From: Thermoleophilaceae bacterium
GTDB taxonomy: Bacteria > Actinomycetota > Thermoleophilia > Solirubrobacterales > Thermoleophilaceae
Assembly (NCBI GenBank): GCA_013811765.1
Contig: JACCUO010000022.1
Span: 1 to 6,973, forward strand
DNA length: 6,973 bases
Direction of reading: 5' to 3'
The position numbers and the translations under genes were made by a program. Shown in pieces: positions 3,980-6,973 of the stretch; positions within the stretch are counted from its first letter, which is position 1; each line of letters opens with the position of its first letter. The notes beneath the pieces are model-generated. The model saw only the letters and a program-made list of their open reading frames with translations. It did no database searches and had not been told where the DNA came from.

Positions 3980-6601
3980 ATGAAGACCGAGGAGATCCGG
4001 GAGCGCTACCTCTCGTTCTTCGAGGAGCGGGGGCACAGGCGCATGCCCTCAGCGTCCCTGGTGCCGGCGAGCTATGACCCGAGCGTGCTCCTGACGACCG
4101 CCGGCATGCAGCCATTCAAGCCCTACTTCCGGGGCGAGGAGGAACCACCCGCCCGCCGGCTCACCTCCGCCCAGAAGTGCTTTCGCACCACGGACATCGA
4201 GAACGTGGGGATGACGGCCAGGCACCTCACCTTCTTCGAGATGCTCGGCAACTTTTCGGTGGGGGACTACTTCAAGGAGGGCGCGGTCGAGTACGCCTGG
4301 GAGCTCTCGACGACGGGTTTCGGCTTCGACCCCGAGCGGGTGTGGATCACCGTCTTCGGGGGTGACGAGCAGCTCGCCCTCGGGCCCGACGAGGAGGCCA
4401 TCGCCTGCTGGCGGGCGATAGGCGTTCCCGAGGAGCGGATCGTGCGCCTGGGCCGGGGGGACAACTTCTGGCAGTCCGGCCCGACGGGGCCGTGCGGCCC
4501 CTGCTCGGAGCTCTATCTCGACCGAGGGCTCGAGTTCGGCGGGGAGGATGACCGCCCGGGTGACGACTCCGAGCGCCACCTCGAGTACTGGAACCTCGTG
4601 TTCATGCAGTACGACCTGCACCCCGATGGAGCGCTGACCGAGCTGCCCCGGCAGAACATCGACACCGGGCTTGGGCTGGAGCGGATGGCCGCGATTCTTC
4701 AGGACGTGCCGTCCGTGTACGAGACCGACGGCTTTCGTCCCCTGGTCGCGTTCGGCGAGGAGCGGTCGGGGCGCCGCTACGGCGAGGACTTCCAAACCAC
4801 ACGCGCGCTTCGCGTGCTCGCCGACCACGGCCGCGCTGCGACCGTCCTTCTGGCAGACGGCGTCGTGCCCTCCAACGAGGACCGGGGCTACATCCTGCGC
4901 CGGATCCTGCGCCGAGCGATCCGGCAGGGGCGGGTGCTCGGCCTGGACGAGGGTTTTCTACCCGAGCTGTGCACGGTGGTGATCGAGGTGATGGGGGGCG
5001 TGTACCCCGAGCTGGAGCGAGAGCGAGACGTGATCGCACGCTGGAGTGCCGCAGAAGAGGAGAGCTTTGGCCGCACTCTCGCCCAGGGTGAACGGCAGCT
5101 CGGCGTGCTCGTGAGGGATGCGAAGGGCGTGGGCTCCGGCGAGGTCGCGGCCGCCGACGCCTTCCGCCTTCACGACACCTACGGCTTTCCCTTCGAGATG
5201 ACCAAGGAGCTTCTGTCGGAAGAGGGGCTGGGGGTGGACGATGAGGCCTTTGACGCACTGATGGAAGATGCGCGCGATACCGCCAGGGCGGGCGCGCGTG
5301 AAACCGGTGCGGCCGGGGGCCTCTCCGAGCGCGCGGCGGAATTCGCCCGCGCCGCAGGATTCCAGACCAACTTCGTGGGCTACGAGTCGGTCGAGGCAGA
5401 CACGCTCATCCGTGCCGTGGAGACCGAGAACGGCGCGGTGCTCGCCAAGCTCGAGGACAGCCCGTTCTATCCCGAGGGGGGTGGGCAGATCTCCGACGCG
5501 GGCATGGTGGAGACGGGCTCCGCCAGCGCGCGCGTGAGCGGAGTGTTCCGGGTGGGATCCGATCAGGTGCTGGCGCTGGAGCCGGTCGTCGGGACGATCA
5601 CGGCGGGCGAGGAGGCGCGGGCAACCGTGGAGCGAGACACCCGCCTCGCCACGATGCGAAACCACACCGCCACCCACCTCCTGCACGCCGCTCTCCGCGA
5701 GCGGCTCGGCGACCACGTGCGCCAGGCCGGCTCCTACGTCGGGCCCGACAAGCTGCGCTTCGACTTCACGCACGGCGAGCGCCTCAGTGACGAAGAGCTG
5801 GCCGAGGTCGAGGCCAGGGTGAGCGAATGGGTAGCGGCGGGCCTCTCGGTGCGGGCGCTCGAGACGACCCTGTCAGAGGCGCGGGCACTGGGGGCGATGG
5901 CCCTCTTCGGGGAGAAGTACGGCGACTGGGTGCGGATGGTCGAGGTGGATGCGATATCACGCGAGCTTTGCGGTGGCACGCACGTGGCCTCGACGGCGGA
6001 GATCGGGCTCTTCCACGTGACCACGGAGACCTCCAGTGCCTCCAACGTGCGCCGGATCGAGGCCATCACGGGACCACGGGCAACCGCGCTCTTTCAGGAG
6101 CGCACGGCCCGGCTGCGGGAGCTGTCATCGCTGCTCAGGGCGCCCGAGAACGAGCTGGTGGGCGCGGCCGAGCGGTTGACCGAGCGCGTGCGCGACTTGA
6201 GCAAGCGAGCGGAAGGCAAGTCGCAGGACGGGGACACCGCTCAGAAGCTGGTCGAGTCTGCGGCGGAGGTTGCCGGAATCCTGGTCCTGGCCGAGCGCGT
6301 CGAGGTCCTCGACGCCCAGGCCCTCTTGGCCCTGTCGAACCGCGTGAGGCAGAGCCTGGGCGAGTCGGTGGTGGTGCTCGGCTGCGCGGTCGACGGCCGA
6401 GTGCACCTCGTGGCCAACGTGGCGCCGGCGGTGGTCGAGCGTGGCGTAAAGGCAGGCGATGTCGTGCGGGCCGCCGCCGAGGTCGTCGGCGGAGGCGGAG
6501 GCGGCCGCGACACGATGGCCCAGGCGGGAGGGCGAAATCCCGCGAAGCTGGACGAGGCTCTCGCCATGGCGCGCGCGACGATCGAGAGCTCGCTCTCATA
6601 A
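3980..6601 (+). CDS. alaS: Alanyl-tRNA synthetase
   Basis: AlaRS charges tRNA-Ala and hydrolyses tRNA mischarged with Ser or Gly. This is a full-length 873-residue enzyme. The class II catalytic core begins at the N-terminus (LLTTAGMQPFKPYF, 37-50), with motif 2 around 67-97 (KCFRTTDIENVG, then FFEMLGNFSVGDYF) and motif 3 at GLGLERM (230-236). It has the shorter Gram-positive-style loop, lacking the AGGKHN insertion of E. coli. The editing domain carries FYPEGGGQISDAG (496-508) and the metal-site residues His562 and His566 (HTATH) plus Cys664 and His668 (CGGTH). The C-Ala domain ends with six glycines at 837-842 followed by RDTMAQAGG. All expected parts are intact. ATG 3980 has no Shine-Dalgarno but is preceded by TAGACT at leaderless spacing. 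ruvX follows after nine bases. Confidence 0.98.
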   Translation: MKTEEIRERYLSFFEERGHRRMPSASLVPASYDPSVLLTTAGMQPFKPYFRGEEEPPARRLTSAQKCFRTTDIENVGMTARHLTFFEMLGNFSVGDYFKEGAVEYAWELSTTGFGFDPERVWITVFGGDEQLALGPDEEAIACWRAIGVPEERIVRLGRGDNFWQSGPTGPCGPCSELYLDRGLEFGGEDDRPGDDSERHLEYWNLVFMQYDLHPDGALTELPRQNIDTGLGLERMAAILQDVPSVYETDGFRPLVAFGEERSGRRYGEDFQTTRALRVLADHGRAATVLLADGVVPSNEDRGYILRRILRRAIRQGRVLGLDEGFLPELCTVVIEVMGGVYPELERERDVIARWSAAEEESFGRTLAQGERQLGVLVRDAKGVGSGEVAAADAFRLHDTYGFPFEMTKELLSEEGLGVDDEAFDALMEDARDTARAGARETGAAGGLSERAAEFARAAGFQTNFVGYESVEADTLIRAVETENGAVLAKLEDSPFYPEGGGQISDAGMVETGSASARVSGVFRVGSDQVLALEPVVGTITAGEEARATVERDTRLATMRNHTATHLLHAALRERLGDHVRQAGSYVGPDKLRFDFTHGERLSDEELAEVEARVSEWVAAGLSVRALETTLSEARALGAMALFGEKYGDWVRMVEVDAISRELCGGTHVASTAEIGLFHVTTETSSASNVRRIEAITGPRATALFQERTARLRELSSLLRAPENELVGAAERLTERVRDLSKRAEGKSQDGDTAQKLVESAAEVAGILVLAERVEVLDAQALLALSNRVRQSLGESVVVLGCAVDGRVHLVANVAPAVVERGVKAGDVVRAAAEVVGGGGGGRDTMAQAGGRNPAKLDEALAMARATIESSLS

Positions 6602-6603
6602 GG
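6600..6603 (+). promoter_or_regulatory. Ribosome binding site of ruvX, overlapping the alaS stop codon
   Basis: AAGG begins in the alaS TAA stop and lies seven bases before ATG 6611. A second purine run, CAGGG at 6605-6609, is too close to the start to work well. The arrangement implies that ribosomes finishing alaS help initiate ruvX. Confidence 0.45.
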
Positions 6604-6610
6604 TCAGGGC

Positions 6611-6973
6611 ATGCGCATCCTCGCGCTCGATCATGGGGAGGCCCGCTGCGGCTGCGCGGTGTCCGACCCCTCGGGAACACTCGCGACGCCGCTCACGGCG
6701 ATCGACCGCCCGGATACCCGGCGCGGCCTGGCGCGCGTGGCCAGGCTTGCCGGTGAGCTCGAGGCGGAGCTCGTCGTCGTGGGCCTCCCGTTGACGCTGG
6801 CCGGCGAGGAGGGGCCTCAGGCACTCCTGGCCCGAGAGTTTGCGGCCCGGGTTCGGCCACGCGTGCGGGTGCCCGTGGAGCTCCACGACGAGCGGCTGAC
6901 CACGCGCATGGCGGAAGCGGTGGGCGGGAGTGCCGATCCCGACTCCCGCGCGGCGGCCCACCTACTCGAGGGC
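6611..6973 (+). CDS. ruvX: RuvX/YqgF-family Holliday-junction-resolvase-like nuclease (3' end cut by the window)
   Basis: YqgF/RuvX proteins have an RNase H-like fold and act in nucleic-acid processing; E. coli YqgF is linked to 16S rRNA 5'-end maturation, and other members to junction resolution. The first 121 residues are present and the window ends in frame without a stop, close to the usual C-terminus. Visible motifs are the N-terminal strand MRILALDHG with Asp7, AVSDPSGTLATPL (16-28), VVVGLPLTLAGEEGPQA (55-71), DERLTT (93-98), and DSRAAAHLLEG (111-121). The three acidic positions expected of the active site (Asp7, Glu94, Asp111) are all present. It follows alaS after nine bases, an adjacency common in Gram-positive genomes, so the two are probably co-transcribed. 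ATG 6611 is preferred because it starts directly at the conserved first strand. Confidence 0.93.
   Translation, partial: MRILALDHGEARCGCAVSDPSGTLATPLTAIDRPDTRRGLARVARLAGELEAELVVVGLPLTLAGEEGPQALLAREFAARVRPRVRVPVELHDERLTTRMAEAVGGSADPDSRAAAHLLEG

Noticed and set aside
1842..4115. Very long minus-strand open frame (757 codons)
   Set aside because: It lies opposite well-recognised sigma and binding-protein genes. Open antisense frames are expected in very GC-rich coding DNA, and the translation is rich in Arg, Pro and Ala with no recognisable motif.
5828..5838. GGGTAG-like match to the SigB-type -10 motif inside alaS
   Set aside because: No GTTT-like -35 occurs at the right distance and it lies in the middle of a conserved gene. 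I found no SigB/SigF promoter in the gene-flanking sequence either.
6488..6505. Hexanucleotide tandem repeat (GGCGGA-like, three units)
   Set aside because: It encodes the six-glycine segment that is a normal feature of the AlaRS C-terminal domain, so it is explained by the protein.
5827..6756. Plus-strand open frame running across the alaS/ruvX junction
   Set aside because: It is out of frame with both alaS and ruvX, and its translation is a low-complexity Gly/Arg run typical of a frame-shifted GC-rich gene.

Overview
The window is a dense, very GC-rich stretch from a bacterial chromosome, with every gene on the plus strand and almost no intergenic DNA. The strong G/C preference at third codon positions, the SigB/SigF-type sigma factor, and an alaS gene with no Shine-Dalgarno but a TAnnnT hexamer just before its ATG all suggest an actinobacterial lineage. 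The protein sequences look most like Thermoleophilia (Solirubrobacterales-like). That placement is inferred from remembered sequence style, not from a search.

Layout. (1) Bases 2-46 are open in frame with mnmA and read like the C-terminal helix of an IscU/NifU-type iron-sulfur scaffold, so MnmA may be the back half of a fusion protein. (2) mnmA (47-1174) encodes the tRNA U34 2-thiolase. (3) A small HATPase-like protein resembling RsbW anti-sigma kinases, but without the N-box residues, starts inside the mnmA stop region (1167-1562). (4) A SigB/SigF-family sigma factor (1559-2314) overlaps it through GTGA. (5) A lipoprotein solute-binding protein of the oligopeptide family (2367-3956) follows, with no permease or ATPase gene beside it. 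(6) alaS (3980-6601) is a complete alanyl-tRNA synthetase. (7) ruvX/yqgF (6611 onward) is cut by the window end.

How the genes may work together. mnmA, alaS and ruvX are translation and housekeeping genes that lie near each other in many Gram-positive genomes. Here a regulatory pair (degenerate anti-sigma-like protein plus sigma factor) and an orphan binding protein sit between them. mnmA, the anti-sigma-like gene and the sigma gene overlap and are probably one transcript. The binding-protein gene begins after a 52-bp gap and may have its own weak promoter. alaS probably has its own leaderless promoter, and ruvX is coupled to alaS.

There is no CRISPR array, tRNA, rRNA, insertion sequence or prophage. 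No stretch over 300 bases lacks a gene. I do not see a clearly new multi-gene system. The points most worth a second look are the apparent IscU-MnmA fusion with a lost cysteine, the pseudo-kinase paired with the sigma factor, and the leaderless alaS promoter.
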